Shown here one piece after another: positions 11,764 to 25,455 of a stretch of DNA of 64,000 nucleotides; position 1 is the stretch's first letter, and every line of letters starts with the position of its first letter. Below the pieces are notes generated by a model. It had not been told where the DNA came from. It worked only from the letters and a program-made list of their open reading frames with translations, and ran no database searches. The DNA comes from Pachyrhynchus sulphureomaculatus (lineage: Eukaryota > Arthropoda > Insecta > Coleoptera > Curculionidae): NCBI GenBank assembly GCA_019049505.1, contig CM032454.1, forward strand, positions 144,485,685 through 144,549,684. The letters are read 5' to 3'. Position numbers and translations under genes: made by a program.

Positions 11764-12138
11764 GCAATTGATGCAGTCCCAAAAAGAGAAGTAATTATCA
11801 TAATGGGGGACTTAAATCCACGAATACGGAACATGATAGTAGCGGGAGTGAAACACAGGTACAATGAAAATATCACAAATGAGAATGGCGAATTTTTGAT
11901 AAACTTTTCCGCACCAAATGAGTTCCGAATAAATAACACCTTCTTTAAACATAAAGTCCAACATAAATACACATTTCGAAAGTCGAGAGGAGATAGATCA
12001 TTCATAGATTACATTCTAACAAATAGAGAAATACATTATACACAAATATTAGACATAAGATGTTTATGTTCTACAGATGTAGGCAGTGATCGCAGTCTTA
12101 TACCGAGAAAAATCAGAATGACCATAAAGAGACCTTAA
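11743..12138 (+). pseudogene. LINE apurinic-type endonuclease domain, degraded
   Basis: The frame carries the GDLN motif (about codon 24), a RSFIDYIL strand and a terminal SDR where these enzymes normally have SDH. The catalytic His is therefore lost. In the family this domain nicks target DNA to prime reverse transcription. The first seven codons come from the flanking MITE-A, so the listed ATG is not the original start. Confidence 0.7.
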
Positions 12139-13961
12139 AAAACAAGCCTAACAGTTTACGAAACAAAGACAAAGATAGAAAGCCTACCAGACAAATCAAT
12201 AAAAAATCTCTACCAGACAAGATTGAGAACATCATCAAGAAGACCGAATAATACACCTTGGTTCTGCGAGGAAATGAAAGTAAAATGTCAAGAAAAAACA
12301 AAAGCTTATCTTTAATATAGATCAAGAAAAACTGGAGAAACATATGAAGAATATAAGACAGTCCGCAATAAAACAAACGCACTAGTGAGAAAAAAGGAAA
12401 TGGAATATTGGGAAAAATTCTCTATAGAGATGGAACACGACATTTATGGAGATTTGGAGAATGATACGTGGACAGCGAAAGGAAATGAAAGATTAACAGA
12501 AGTAAGATACATCGAAAAAGATACATGGATAAATTATATAAAGCAATTGTATAATGCAACAGAAAATTTGGCACCCGAAACACCAGAAATAGTAATCAAC
12601 GAAGCATCAGAAATACACGATAAAGCCGAAAATCAGCTAGTAAGGATGAAATATAAAATGAACTATTAAAGTACGGAGGAGTAAAACTGACTAAAGAATT
12701 GACAAAGCTCATAAACAAAATAATACAGGGATCGCGAATACTGGAAGAATGGAGAACAAGCATAATGATACCACTTTTTAAAAAGGGAGAAAAAAAACCG
12801 TTCCGAATAATTATCGAGGAATTAATCTCTTGTGCATAACTTTAAAACTGACAACAAAAATTACCAATAAAATAACTCCACTTATACAGCTTTCAGAAGA
12901 ACAACAAGGATTCAGGAGCGGAAGATCCTGTAACGACCCAGCATTTGTAATCAGACAAATTAGTGAAAAATCAATTGGGTATAACAGACCAGCGTTCTTA
13001 TGCCTTATAGATTTGGTAAAAGCATTTGATAGAGTACAGCTGCAAGACGTGGTGCACAGACTTTATGACAAGAATATTCCACTGGATATAATAAAACTAA
13101 TTGAGAACATTTACAAAAGAAATAAAAGAGAAGCGAGAGAAAATTCCCATAGAGGTAACAACTGGTATTAGACAAGGAGACCTACTGTTTAACATTATAT
13201 TAGATGAAATAATTAAAGAGGTAAAAACAAAAAAAGGCTATAAAATGGGCAATAAAGGGATACAAATATTATGTTACGCTAGTCGCTGAGAATAAAGATG
13301 ACTTACAGAAATTATTACATCACTTTAATACAACAGCAAAAAAATTTAATATGAAAATATCGGCTAAAAAACCAAATCAGTAATTATCTCCAAAAAACCA
13401 ATTAGATGCCAGCTGGAAATCGATAATCAGATTATAGAGCAAGTGACGAAAGAATTAAATTATCATATAACAAGAAGAAGAAGAAGAAGAAGAAGAAGAA
13501 ATAAAAGAACAAATAGTAAAAGCCAATAGAATAGCAGGATGCTTGAAAGAAACTATTTGAAAAAATAAATACTTGAGAACAGAAGTAAAATCTCGTATAT
13601 ATATTTCTGTAGTTTTACCAGTTATGACCTACACAGCAGAAACAAGATCAGAAACACGAAAACATTAAGAAGAATTGCAGGAAGAACACTTTGGGATAGA
13701 GAAACAAATGACAATATAAGGCACATACGTGAAGTAGAGGACATTAACACGTGGATAAGAAACAGAAAATGGAAGAATGGAACCAACACATAAATAGAAT
13801 GTCCGAACGACTATTAGTGAAAATAGCTCGAGATAAATCACCGGTGGGCCGAAGGAGTAGTATAGGACGCCCACGAAAAAGATGGAACGACGACCTGTAG
13901 CGACGATACATTAAAAAAAAAAACAGGCAGAATTGCCTAAAATAAAGACGAAGAAGAAGGA
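11764..13961 (+). mobile_element. Non-LTR retrotransposon inserted in MITE-A
   Basis: In order on the plus strand: an AP-type endonuclease (11743-12138), an RT linker (12385-12669), RT palm pieces (12830-13171 and 13101-13289), and a C-terminal GRPRKRWNDDL tail near 13870. An AAG run lies at about 13467-13497. The flanking 12-bp duplication fixes both boundaries. Many stops and frameshifts separate the pieces. Confidence 0.85.
12830..13289 (+). pseudogene. LINE reverse transcriptase palm, degraded
   Basis: The first frame has EEQQGFRSGRSCNDPAF and a FLCLIDLVKAFDRV block, including the first palm Asp. The overlapping second frame has the GIRQGDLLFNIILDEI block. The catalytic YADD is reduced to YASR before a stop at 13287-13289 and a local deletion, so RT activity is lost. 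Confidence 0.75.
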
Positions 13962-14196
13962 GGATTATTTTTTATGATGTTATCCTGCAGACAAGGAGGC
14001 GCTATAGTTTTCGTCAGTTGTCCATTTAACCTGATAAAAAAAAAATGTTAACATTTAAAACATATTTAAAAACAAAATCTGATAATTTAAAGTACAATAA
14101 AAATATATAAATGCCATTCTTTTGTATTATTCACTTAATAACCGTTAAAATATGTTTTTAATGCATACTTTTTGCAGCGCCCAAGTGTATGTAAGC
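13962..14196 (+). mobile_element. MITE-A, right half after the LINE insertion
   Basis: It continues through CCTGCAGACAAGGAGGC and ends at GCGCCCAAGTGTATGTAA, the inverse of the MITE start. Confidence 0.75.
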
Positions 14197-14433
14197 AAGG
14201 CTTGACGAGGATCAGAAAACACATTTTAAAACTCTTGTGAAATCAAAGGAAATATTTACCTCAATGTAACTATTTAGACAAGCGAAAATTAAAAGTCTTT
14301 GGCTAGATAAAGAAATATTTTTCAAAAATTGGAATTTTATTTTTTGTGTTGTAGATGCTCAAAACTTTGCAAGTATTGCTTAAATCAAATTCTAAATACT
14401 TTTTTTACTTTAAGTAAGATTCAATATATTGTA

Positions 14434-14585
14434 CCTAAAATTTGGAAGCATACCTACCCTCCGTCTGTGGCCTTTCAGGCCACAAACCTACAGAAGATTG
14501 TCCAGCTAAGGTGTTAACAATTACGTGAGGTGGAAATTTGACGATCATGCTTCCTAGCAGGCAGGTATGCTTTTAAATTTTAGGC
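14434..14585. mobile_element. Short inverted-repeat element, ~150 bp
   Basis: The 25-base end at 14434-14458 and the inverted end at 14561-14585 match at 22 of 25 positions. Inside is a tight hairpin at 14466-14484 (8-bp stem, 3-base loop, TGTGGCCT / AGGCCACA). It could be a very short MITE; no target duplication was resolved. Bases 14197-14433 and 14586-14875 around it hold nothing I recognise. Confidence 0.45.
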
Positions 14586-14875
14586 TTTCACCAGGCCCAG
14601 ATTCAGTTTGTAGGAATGTTCTCCATAAGCTTCTTATAAATCTTCATAAGCTGTTTTAGTGCAATGCCTTAGGGATTTTGACCTCGGGATCTAATTACTT
14701 TAAATGAATTAGTGTAAGACCTTTTTCATTTTGTTTTTAGATAAAATATTAAAAAGTTTTGCCATTTTTTTTTTGGTGTTATTTACATAATTTCTTCTTA
14801 GTTATTACAATTTTTAAGAAAATAAATTTCTTTGGAATTTTGATAGTATAATCACAGTTAACCAAAAAAGACAGT

Positions 14876-14948
14876 AGCGAGTGCATTACCTTTAATCTGA
14901 TATATAAAAAAAAAACTAAAATTTGAAGGTCATCAGTTTTCAGTAAAG
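14876..14948 (+). mobile_element. Element T, 5'-truncated, left of the hAT insertion
   Basis: It matches T from the CGAGTGCATTACCTTTAAT point to TTTTCAGTAAAG. The last 8 bases (14941-14948) are the hAT target duplication, and T continues at 17562. It begins abruptly, so the 5' part of this T copy is missing. Confidence 0.75.
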
Positions 14949-17561
14949 CAGCGTTTCTCAACCTTTCAGTATTTGCGACCCAATTTTCAAATATAATTTT
15001 CATCGCGCCTCCCCCCTCTCATACAATAACAATGCATGCAATAATAATGTATTTTCAGTATTTTGATGCTAAAGCTACACTATGACCTGAATTATAAACC
15101 TTACAAACTACCAAGAATAAGTAAATTTATTCATATTTGGCAACATATATCTACTGCGTGGACAAAACTAGAATCGATGCCTCTCTATTGCTCTCTGTCA
15201 CGTCCACCATATCGGTAGCGGCTTTGCGAGAAGTTCCGAGTTGTCTCGAACATTCGGAAAGTCTGCCCAAAAGTGTATAAATGCTGCACCTCGTTCAATT
15301 ACAGCCTGACTCAGTCGAGTTGACCCTTCTACTGCTATCTGATTTATCATAAATGTGAATGTTATAATTTGTTGAAATTCAAGGTATTAAGTATTCACGG
15401 CACTAAATTGATATAGAATGATGGATAAATTTTTAAATGGGCGTAAGCGAGCATTAGACGATAGTGAAGCATCAACAAGTGCACAGACGAGCGTGGTTCC
15501 GAAAATAAAATCAAGAAAATATTCTCAAGAACACTTAAATTTAGGGTTTACCAGTACTGAAGTAAATGAAGAACAAAGGCCCCCGTGTGTTATTTGTTCA
15601 AAAATCTTGGCAGAAACCGCATGAAATCAAATAAACTTAAACGACATTTGGAAACGCTTCATAGTGAGTACCTTGACAAACCCCGAGAATTCTTGGAATT
15701 AAAATTAAAATCATATGTAAAGCAGAACTTATTTTTAAAAAAAACTTTGTGAATGAAAAAGCATTACTAGCCTCTTACAAAGTTTCGCATAAAATAGCCA
15801 GATGTACTCGTAAATAGCCTCACACCATTGGTGAAGAGCTTGTTTTGCCAGCAGCAATTGAGATTGTAGAAAATACGTTTGGAGATAATTTTGCCTAACA
15901 ATTGCTCTCCATCCCTATATCAAATGATACTGTTGCCCGTCGAATTAGTGAGATAGCTAAAAATGTACATCAGCTATTCGGGAAGTTGCGTGACAAATTG
16001 TATTCAATTCAGCTTGATGAGGCAATAGATAGCAATAAAGACGCTCATTTCATTGCCTATGTTCGATTTTGTGATGGTATGTCAGCAGTAGAAGAACTAT
16101 TTTTCTGCAAACCAATAAAACTCAAAGCAGCATCACTCGCATTATTCGCTATCTTAAATGATTTTATAAACAAGGCAAATATGAAGTGGAAAAATTGAGT
16201 CGGAATATGTACTCATGGTGCTCATTCAATGTCTGGAAGATTTCAAAGTGTACAAGTACTTATGAAACAAAAATCTCCACTGTGTGTGTGTGGACACATT
16301 GTATGATCCACAGAGAAGCTCTGACTTCCAAAGAAATGAGTCCTGCTCTGAATATTGTGCTCACTACAGTTGTAACCGTAGTAAATTATATTAAAATGAG
16401 ACCCCTAAAATCTAGAATTTCTTCTGCACTTTGTCTTACATGGGTGCCGAACATTCAGCGTTACTATTTTATTGCGAAATAAGATGGTTATCACGTGGGA
16501 AATGTTTGCAACGTGTTTATGAATTAAGAAATGAAATCGCCATTTCTCTAGAAGAGGAAAACCGACCGGAAGCCGAAAGGTTTTGAGATAGTTTATTTGT
16601 GATGAAATTGAGCTACGTGGTCGATATATTCGAGAAACTAAATACATTCAATCTTCAACTCCAAGGAACAAATACACATACATTCGATACAAGTGATAAA
16701 ATTATTGCTTTTTGTAGAAAATTGGAAATGTGGAGCAGAAATGTAAAGCAAAAAAACCTAGAAATATTTGCAAATGTGGGTGAATGTGTTAAAACATACA
16801 AGGCTGAAGAACAACATGTGAAAGTTGTTTTAGTAACCATTGAAAATCATCTAGCCATATTGACAAAGAATTTTAAAAAGTATTTTCTTACTGACGACAA
16901 CTTGGTAGCAAGTTACGAGTGGGTTAGGGATCCATTTTAAAATACTCCCGAAGGGCTCTCAACTTCCAAAGAAGAAATCTTCATAGACTTCACGGCAAGT
17001 GGCGAAATCAAAAGACAATTTAATAATAAATCACTGTTTGAGTTTTGGGCAGGGCGAATGATGAGTTTTCTGCACTGAAAAACAAGAGCATTTCGTATAC
17101 TATTACCATTTTCAACATCCTACCTTACGAAACCGGATTTTCTGCGGTGGCTGCTTTGAAAACAAAATAGATCTCAACTATATATAGAAAAAGAACTCAG
17201 AGTTTCTATTTCTAATATTAAACCATCCTTCGAAAATCTTTGCTCTGCAAAACAGGCCCAAGGGAGTCACTAATAATTATTAAACTTATTTTTAATTTAG
17301 TATTGATATATTAATTATTAGGTAAATACATTGTGCAGTACTAATACAATCCTATTTATAGGTGTATTATATCAGTGTAAACGTATATTTTATTTTTTAT
17401 CATGTCAGAATGTATTTTGTTTTGCTTTCCTTTCAATAAATTATATTAAATGTTTTTAATAAATGTTTTTAATAATAATTTCTTTTCGATACGCTCACGC
17501 CCCCCCAATAGTGTAATCACTCCTCCCTAGTGGGGCGCACCCCGCAGGTTGAAAAACGCTG
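14949..17561 (+). mobile_element. hAT transposon (BED-finger type), complete ends, 2613 bp
   Basis: The terminal inverted repeats CAGCGTTTCTCAACCT and AGGTTGAAAAACGCTG differ at one position. A perfect 8-bp target duplication CAGTAAAG flanks the element (14941-14948 and 17562-17569), the hallmark size for hAT. The interior encodes a broken transposase of the ZBED5-like group on the plus strand. Structurally complete but coding-dead; it could move only with a transposase supplied in trans. Confidence 0.95.
15418..17272 (+). pseudogene. hAT transposase, BED-finger type, frameshifted
   Basis: The N-terminus (15418-15624) ends in a BED-type finger: Cys-x2-Cys at CVICSK, then after a frameshift an LKRHLETLH His pair. 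The catalytic core is spread over 15902-16198 (SIQLDEAIDS, with the first acidic site), 16186-16482 and 16599-16940. The CTDGA motif has become CTHGA, and the WTHCMIHREAL block is in another frame. The dimerisation end (LLPFSTSYL) is near 17098-17150. At least four frame breaks. The family cuts and pastes DNA in the nucleus. Confidence 0.85.
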
Positions 17562-17713
17562 CAGTAAAGACCGGAAAAAAACTTTGTTGAAGACTCATTT
17601 GGGGTGTGTTTTGTAAAGCCATTGATCGTTTTATACCTGCGTAAGAAAATTTTTTATTTCAAAAGCAGGAACACTAATTGCGCAAGTCCGACTTGCCCTT
17701 AGCTTGTTTTTTG
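17562..17713 (+). mobile_element. Element T, 3' portion right of the hAT insertion
   Basis: Continuation of 14876-14948 after the hAT, identical in structure to 41-192. It ends beyond the CGCAAGTCCGACTTGC motif. Bases 17714-18508 that follow hold no recognised element. Confidence 0.75.
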
Positions 17714-18508
17714 AAATAACTATGGTCTGCTTGATGAATTCCTAATGAATCATTTGGTTTAAAACATCGTACAATATGTGATATTTTTAGCCGTTGGTAT
17801 TTATTATCGACGAATTGCTTTGTAGCATGATTAATACAATTTTTTTTAACATGTACCCCTACACTAACTCAAACCTGTTCCACCGGGATAAATTCGCAAC
17901 AAAGTTTCATTTTGTTGCAAACTATTTGATTTTATGGAGTTTCTCAAGTTACTATAAATGAATAAAAATTATTATTGAGTTAAAACTCTTCAGTTTGTGA
18001 CTTTACTTAACTCGTTTAAAAATGTAAGGTAGTCATGAAATCTATACTCAACAGATAAAAAGTTTCTCGATATTTCTACAAGGTTATTTTCATAAAATAT
18101 TTTATCTTATGAGAGCTTGGTGTACCGAAAAGCTATTTTTCTTGATGATTTGTTTTGAGAAATAGAATGTTTTTACGTCTTATATAAAAATAGACGATAA
18201 AAATGAGATGGCATAAAAATAGAACATACAAAAAGTCTAGACAAGACGAACTACCGTCTTGGCTAAAAAGGAGACTGTGAAATACGAATGTATGTTTCGG
18301 TACGCGAACAAAACTGTCCAATATCCCATCTGCATGATATGGAAAAGGATTAAATCTCTATTAACGTGAGGAAGTAACCGATAAAAAAAAGAGATTTAGT
18401 GTTTTTACATATATTTTTTATATATAGAAAAGGAGACCCTACAAATCTTATAGAAAACCGGTCCCTGTGGATTAAACTAATTTCTATGTGTAATAAATCT
18501 CAACCTCC

Positions 18509-19095
18509 TTACATACACCTAGGCGCCGTAAAAAAGTATGTATATTTAAAAAAAATATATTTAAAAGTGAACAATACAAAATAATGGCGATTATATATTT
18601 TTTATTGTACTTTAAATTATAAAAATTTTTTTTAATATGTTTTAAATGTTATTATTATTTTTGATCAAATTAAATAGACCACTGATGAAAACTATTACAC
18701 CTCCTTGTCTGCAGGATAACCACAAAAAATAATCCAGTCTGCAATAAAAATTAATCTTGCAAAATAATGTAGTAGTTTTTCAAAAATAAAAAATTTACGG
18801 TGTTTCAAACTTTAGTATGCAAGTTTCGACCAAACAGTTTATGCTTAATTATTTATAAAAAGTTGTCTATTAGAAAATTATTTAAAAAATCTCTAGACAT
18901 TTTGTAGAAAAAGAAATTATTGAGATTTAAAAAAAAAAAATAAAAAATAGCAAAAATTGACTGAGTAATATTGCAGACAGTGTCTGAAAAGAGGTAGCGG
19001 TCCTGATCCGACGTCAGGTCACATTTAATGCTATAACCTTGTAATGGAATGGAGTAAGCAAAACTCGAATTTCTGAAAACTTGAAGTGTATGTAA
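18509..19095 (-). mobile_element. MITE-A, complete copy (right copy)
   Basis: Duplicate of 988-1572, with the same inverted ends and only run-length differences in A and T tracts. Confidence 0.6.
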
Positions 19096-19282
19096 CTCCT
19101 TAATTTTTCTGAATGTAACAACCACTAAACTAGGTGAAATTGGCGAGTATTCTACACAGAGAAATGATTTCGAGACCAAAAATTTGACTTGGTTCAAAAT
19201 ATTCATTTGAAGCAGAACAAATTCTACTCATTAAACTTCTAAATCATAATTATTAATACCTTGTTGAACGTAAAAAGAGAGA

Positions 19283-19355
19283 GGAAGCCATAGCGTAGTG
19301 GGTAAGGTGTCTGCTTCTACGCCGCAGACTTGAGTTCAAATCTCGGTTCAGAAAC
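19283..19355 (+). mobile_element. tRNA-like SINE head (right copy)
   Basis: Duplicate of 1761-1833. A-box-like TAGCGTAGTGGG at 19291-19302, B-box-like GTTCAAATCTC at 19334-19344. Confidence 0.6.
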
Positions 19356-19359
19356 TAAT

Positions 19360-19711
19360 AAATTCGATTTTTTTACGAATTTTTATTCTCTAAAGAATAT
19401 TATAAGATATATTCAAAAAAAAAAAAAAATTTAAGAAAATTCCATTCCTTTACAAAGCATTAAATGTAACCTGGCGTCGGATTGGGACCGCTACCTGTTT
19501 TCAGACACTATCTGCAATATTACTAGTCAATTTTTAATATTTTTTTACTTCTATTTATTTTTTATTATATCAGTTACTTTTTCTACAAGATGCCAATAGA
19601 TAATTTTTTATAAATAATTAAACATAAATTTTTTGGTCGAAAATTGCATATTAAAATTTGAAACACCGTAAATTTTTTATTTAAAAAGAAACCTTTTGAT
19701 ACTTTTTATCT
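19360..19711 (+). mobile_element. MITE-A left half before the LINE (right copy)
   Basis: Duplicate of 1837-2186. It ends with the 10-bp CTTTTTATCT target duplication at 19702-19711. Confidence 0.7.
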
Positions 19712-20362
19712 TACTTAGTTATTCCTAAGTCTACCGTGAGATTTAAGACTGTGGAGTTGAGTTGATCAGCCTCTTCCACTCTTTTCTATTCTGTGTTAGG
19801 TTCTTAATTTCACTCCGCTGAATATTTCTCTCCTGGGGAGTGTTCCTTGCCTCCTCTTGCTATGTTCTCCTAGGTCTTCTTCTTCTATTTGCTCCCTGGA
19901 CTCGTGCCTCATATATTCTTTTTGTTAGTCTTTCTTCCGTTATCCTGTGTATATGTCCCAGCCATCCCAGGGGTCTCTCCTGAATTTTTGTCAACATTGG
20001 TTTTATTTTGAATTTGCTTCTGAATACTTCGTTCCTGATTATGTCCTTTCTTGATTTTCCATCTATTTTCCTCAGGAATCTCATTTCCATTACGTTTATT
20101 CTACTCTTGTCCTTACTTGTGAGGGATTATTTAGGTTGTGCTGTAGGTTTTCTTCTGTGTCTGCTATTATCGCCATATCGTCCGCAAAAAGTAGTTCTGA
20201 TATTTCGATTTTTTGCATATTCTAGTATCCCAGCATCATCAGTCTTGTTTTCTGCTTGGCTCTCTTCACTGCCTTGTTTAGCACTATTGCGAATAATAAA
20301 GGGCTCAGCACACATCCTTGTTTTAGGGCGGTCGTTATTTCGAAATCTCTTAACACTTCATT

Positions 20363-21653
<1,291 letters not shown>

Positions 21654-22830
21654 GTTCTTACCCTATTTTTTGTTGTATCTTACATATTTTTTATCACTTC
21701 TGTTATTTCCCTATTTACTCCACATCTTTGTAGGCTTTCCCATATATCCTCTCGTCCTACTCTATCGAATGCCTTTTTAAGTCGATGAAAGCTATTTCTC
21801 TATACTCTGCCTTAATATAAGTATGGGTTCCTGTGTACTCCTGCCTTTTCTAAAACCATATTGGGTTTCTTCTAGAGAGTTTTCTAACTGATCTTTTATT
21901 CTTGTTCCTATTATTCTAGCGAGTACTTTGGCTGATAGACTCATTAATGTTATGCCTCTATAATTTTGGCACTCCTACGTCTCCTTTTTTATGAATTGGA
22001 ATATTATGAATAGTATAATACTAGTATTTCAGTCCTTGGGCACTATGTTTTCTTTTACGATCTTATTTAGCAACTTGGTGAAATCTATTCTTCCCTCTTC
22101 CTCCAGGCTTCAGCATTTCGGTGTAATTTTGGCGATCCCGGCTGCTTTACCTGTTTTCAATTTCGCTATGGCTTCATTGACTTCATCTTCGGAAATAGTT
22201 AATTCTACAGGCCCTCCTTCCTCTCTTATTTCGGTTACCTATACCTTCGTGATATCTGATTCTGTTATTTCCTGAAAGTGTTCTTTTCATCTATCCATTA
22301 TCTGGACTTCATCTGTTGTTATGTTTCCATTTTTGTTCTTCATATTTCTCATGCTACATTCGTTCTTCTTTCTTAGTTGTTTCAGTGTTCCGTAAAATAG
22401 TTTCTGGTTGCCTCTGAAATTTTCTTTCATATTTTGCCTGAATTTCCTCTAAGACTCTTGCTTCACTTCTTTTACTGTGGTTTTGACTAGTTTCCTTATC
22501 TCCTTGTATCTTTCGTAGTCCTTTGTTGTATTTGTACTAAGATATTTGTTCCATAGCTTTTCTTTTCCTTAACGCTTTTCTGTAACTCTGTTGTCCACCA
22601 GTTTGTTCTTTTCCAATAGTTGTTCCCCGATTTTGTTTTTCCGTGACTTTCTTCTGCTGCAGTTAGTGTTGTTTCTTTTAATCTTTGCCAGTGATCCTCC
22701 ATGTCTGTCTCGTCTCCATTCTGTCCTCTTAGCATTTTCCTAAGGATTTCTTGGTATTTATTTCTATGCGTTTTCTCTTTGAGTTTATAACTTTTTATTT
22801 TCTTCTTTATTTCCTTTCTTCTTTTGTCTT

Positions 22831-23111
22831 CTTTTTATCTACTACATTACAAGATTATTTTTTGTTTTTGCAGATTGGATTATTTTTTGTGTAGTTATCC
22901 TGCAGACAAGGAAGCATCATAGTTTTGATTGGTGGCCCATTTAGCGCGATAAAAAATAATGTTAGCATTTAAAACATATTTAAGAAAAAAATTCTTATAA
23001 TTTAAAGAACAATAAAAATATATAATCGCCATTCTTTTGTTTTATTCACTTAATTCACTAAAAGTATTGTTTTTAAAACATACATACATTTCGCAGCGCC
23101 CAGGTGTATGG
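22831..23111 (+). mobile_element. MITE-A right half after the LINE (right copy)
   Basis: Duplicate of 5302-5582. The following 23112-23967 corresponds to the unassigned spacer 5583-6437. Confidence 0.7.
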
Positions 23112-23965
23112 AAATAAATGTGAAAGATGCTTTCTTGAGAATATAGGGATCATCTATACGTGCATTTCCGAGAATCACATAAAATTTATCTAAATCACTA
23201 ATAAATTATTGTAAAGAGTATTCCACGTTAAGAAGAGAATATATTAAATAAAAAGCATGAAAACACTAACAAAATTCATTTATGTTTTATTTCATTATCT
23301 TGGAAAATTTCATCAAAAATCATACTATGTGCATATATGTTATCTATCATCGACCCTTAACTGTCTTAACAATGAAAAAAAACGAACAAATTGATCACTT
23401 TCTAGTAAAATAAAGTTTTGGTAATCAAATTGGGCCAACAAAAGCGAACTACAGGAGCTGAAAAGGTTTGATTTGATTTAGCTGCCGGATATGAATCTTT
23501 GGCGGCAGGAAATATTAAAAGAAATATATCTAATAAAATGTTTAGACATCTCGTCTATATGGAGCCCTACTAACACAGAAAGAAAATGTTTTCGGTGTGT
23601 GTTAATTTTTCATTTCTAATGCAGGGAAATAAAATCTATCATGGACGAGAAACTTAATATTAGGACTCATTGTAAAGATACATAACGCCATAGTCAAGGG
23701 ACCCCTCACTAATCTTATGGAAAATGGGGCCCGGCCAACTTCTTTTATATTACATTTTTTTTGTAGCTTTTGTAGCCCTGATTAAAAGTCTCCACGGGCA
23801 CAAAGTGCGAAGTGCCTAGTTTAGGCTTTTAGATTCAGAGACTATCACTTTTCATTTCCTAATTTTTCATTATTTTACTTTCTATTTAGCTAGATTAGGT
23901 TACGTTAGGTTAAGTTTTTTTTTGTTTAAATCGGGTTACGATGATCTCTTCGAAACTTGGTCAGG

Positions 23966-23967
<2 letters not shown>

Positions 23968-24031
<64 letters not shown>
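23968..24031. repeat. (TA)n microsatellite left of the Penelope pair (right copy)
   Basis: Duplicate of 6438-6504. Confidence 0.95.
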
Positions 24032-24033
<2 letters not shown>

Positions 24034-24060
24034 TTTGATTTCTTGAACCTTTATATAAAT

Positions 24061-25427
24061 AAATCTTTTTGATGTATCTTGGGTTTTAGTTCATTAAATG
24101 AAAATCTTGGAGTTCTTTTGAATTTTTTTTTATATTATTTTGACGTTTCGCCCCTAGTTTTGGGCATTTTCAAAAAACAGTTTGCCATGTCTAGAAATAA
24201 AATTAAAAATACATCACAGTCTTGCTTTAAATTACAACAATAACACTAGTTTACAAATATAACACGTATAATTATATAAATAAAAGGAAAAACACTGTTT
24301 TAAAATTTTACATAACTTAGTTTAAATTTAATTTCTATTTACAAATTCCATATTTTTAAGTACCTCGAAAACAAGCGACCGTGATTAATGTATTTCAGTC
24401 GATGGTTAGTGTTAAGACTGGCGGACGAACTATTTTTTAGTATGATACCATTTTTGATAGTTTTTTTATACTAATTTTGAAATGTTTTTATTTGCTTTTT
24501 TTTATTTATTTAATTGTTTATTTTTACTATTATTATTAAGTTTAAAGAAATTGGCACTAATTAGGTAAGATGTTATTGTATATTAAACTTAGGTCTTTGA
24601 TGTCAGTTCTGTCGTTTACCGCGTTTTTTTCCCTCCTTATTTCTATCATTTCTTTAATTATCAGTTTATGATAATTATGGTCCTTATTTAGGATCTTGGT
24701 TTCTTTGTAATTAAAACTGTGATTTGTTTCGTTTTCGTGCTTGTTGAGTGCGGTTGTAGCGTTTTTTGTGTATTTGTGGCCGTTTAATTTATTTTTTAGC
24801 AGTTGGCTAGTCATACCTATGTACTTTTTTGGACAATTTTCGCATGGGATAGTATATACTACATTGGAGTCCTTTGTTATGGGTGTTCTATCTTTCAGTT
24901 TAGTGAATAGAGAATTTAATTAGTTGTAGGATTTGTGGCAGACAGATATGTCGTATTTGTTTAATGTGTATTTTAATTTTTCGAATAGATCTCTTATATA
25001 TGGTAGTGATATGTATTTTTTTTGTGTTTGGTTGTTTGGGTCCGATTTTGTGTTGTTATCTTTTGTATTGTTATATAGTCGGTATGTGCGTTTTTTTATT
25101 ATTTGATTTATGACATTTATTTCGAAGCCGTTTGATGATAGAGTTTCTTTTACTTTTTTAAGGATAACCGGTCTAAATTGTGGAGAGGTCAATGTGATGG
25201 CACGATCGGTCAATCCCACTATTATACTTATTTTTTGAGATTTTGAGTGGTTTGAATGATAGTTCAGATATATACCTGACCACGTTGGTTTAGTGTACCA
25301 CTTAGTTAGGATTTCGTTGTTCTTTTTCCCGCGTATGAGAGTCATATCTAGAAAGTTTATTTCTTCATTTTTTTCTTTTTCTATAGTAAATTGGAGTTTG
25401 CGATGGAATGCGTTGAACTTTTCGTGG
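24061..25427 (-). mobile_element. Penelope-like fragment, left arm (right copy)
   Basis: Duplicate of 6534-7899, with RT C-terminus and GIY-YIG on the minus strand (frames 25492-24920 and 24814-24557). It carries the same premature stop. The hammerhead-like segment is at 24142-24173 on the minus strand. Confidence 0.85.
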
Positions 25428-25455
25428 CAGCACCTAGAGATAAGGTCGACGAAAT

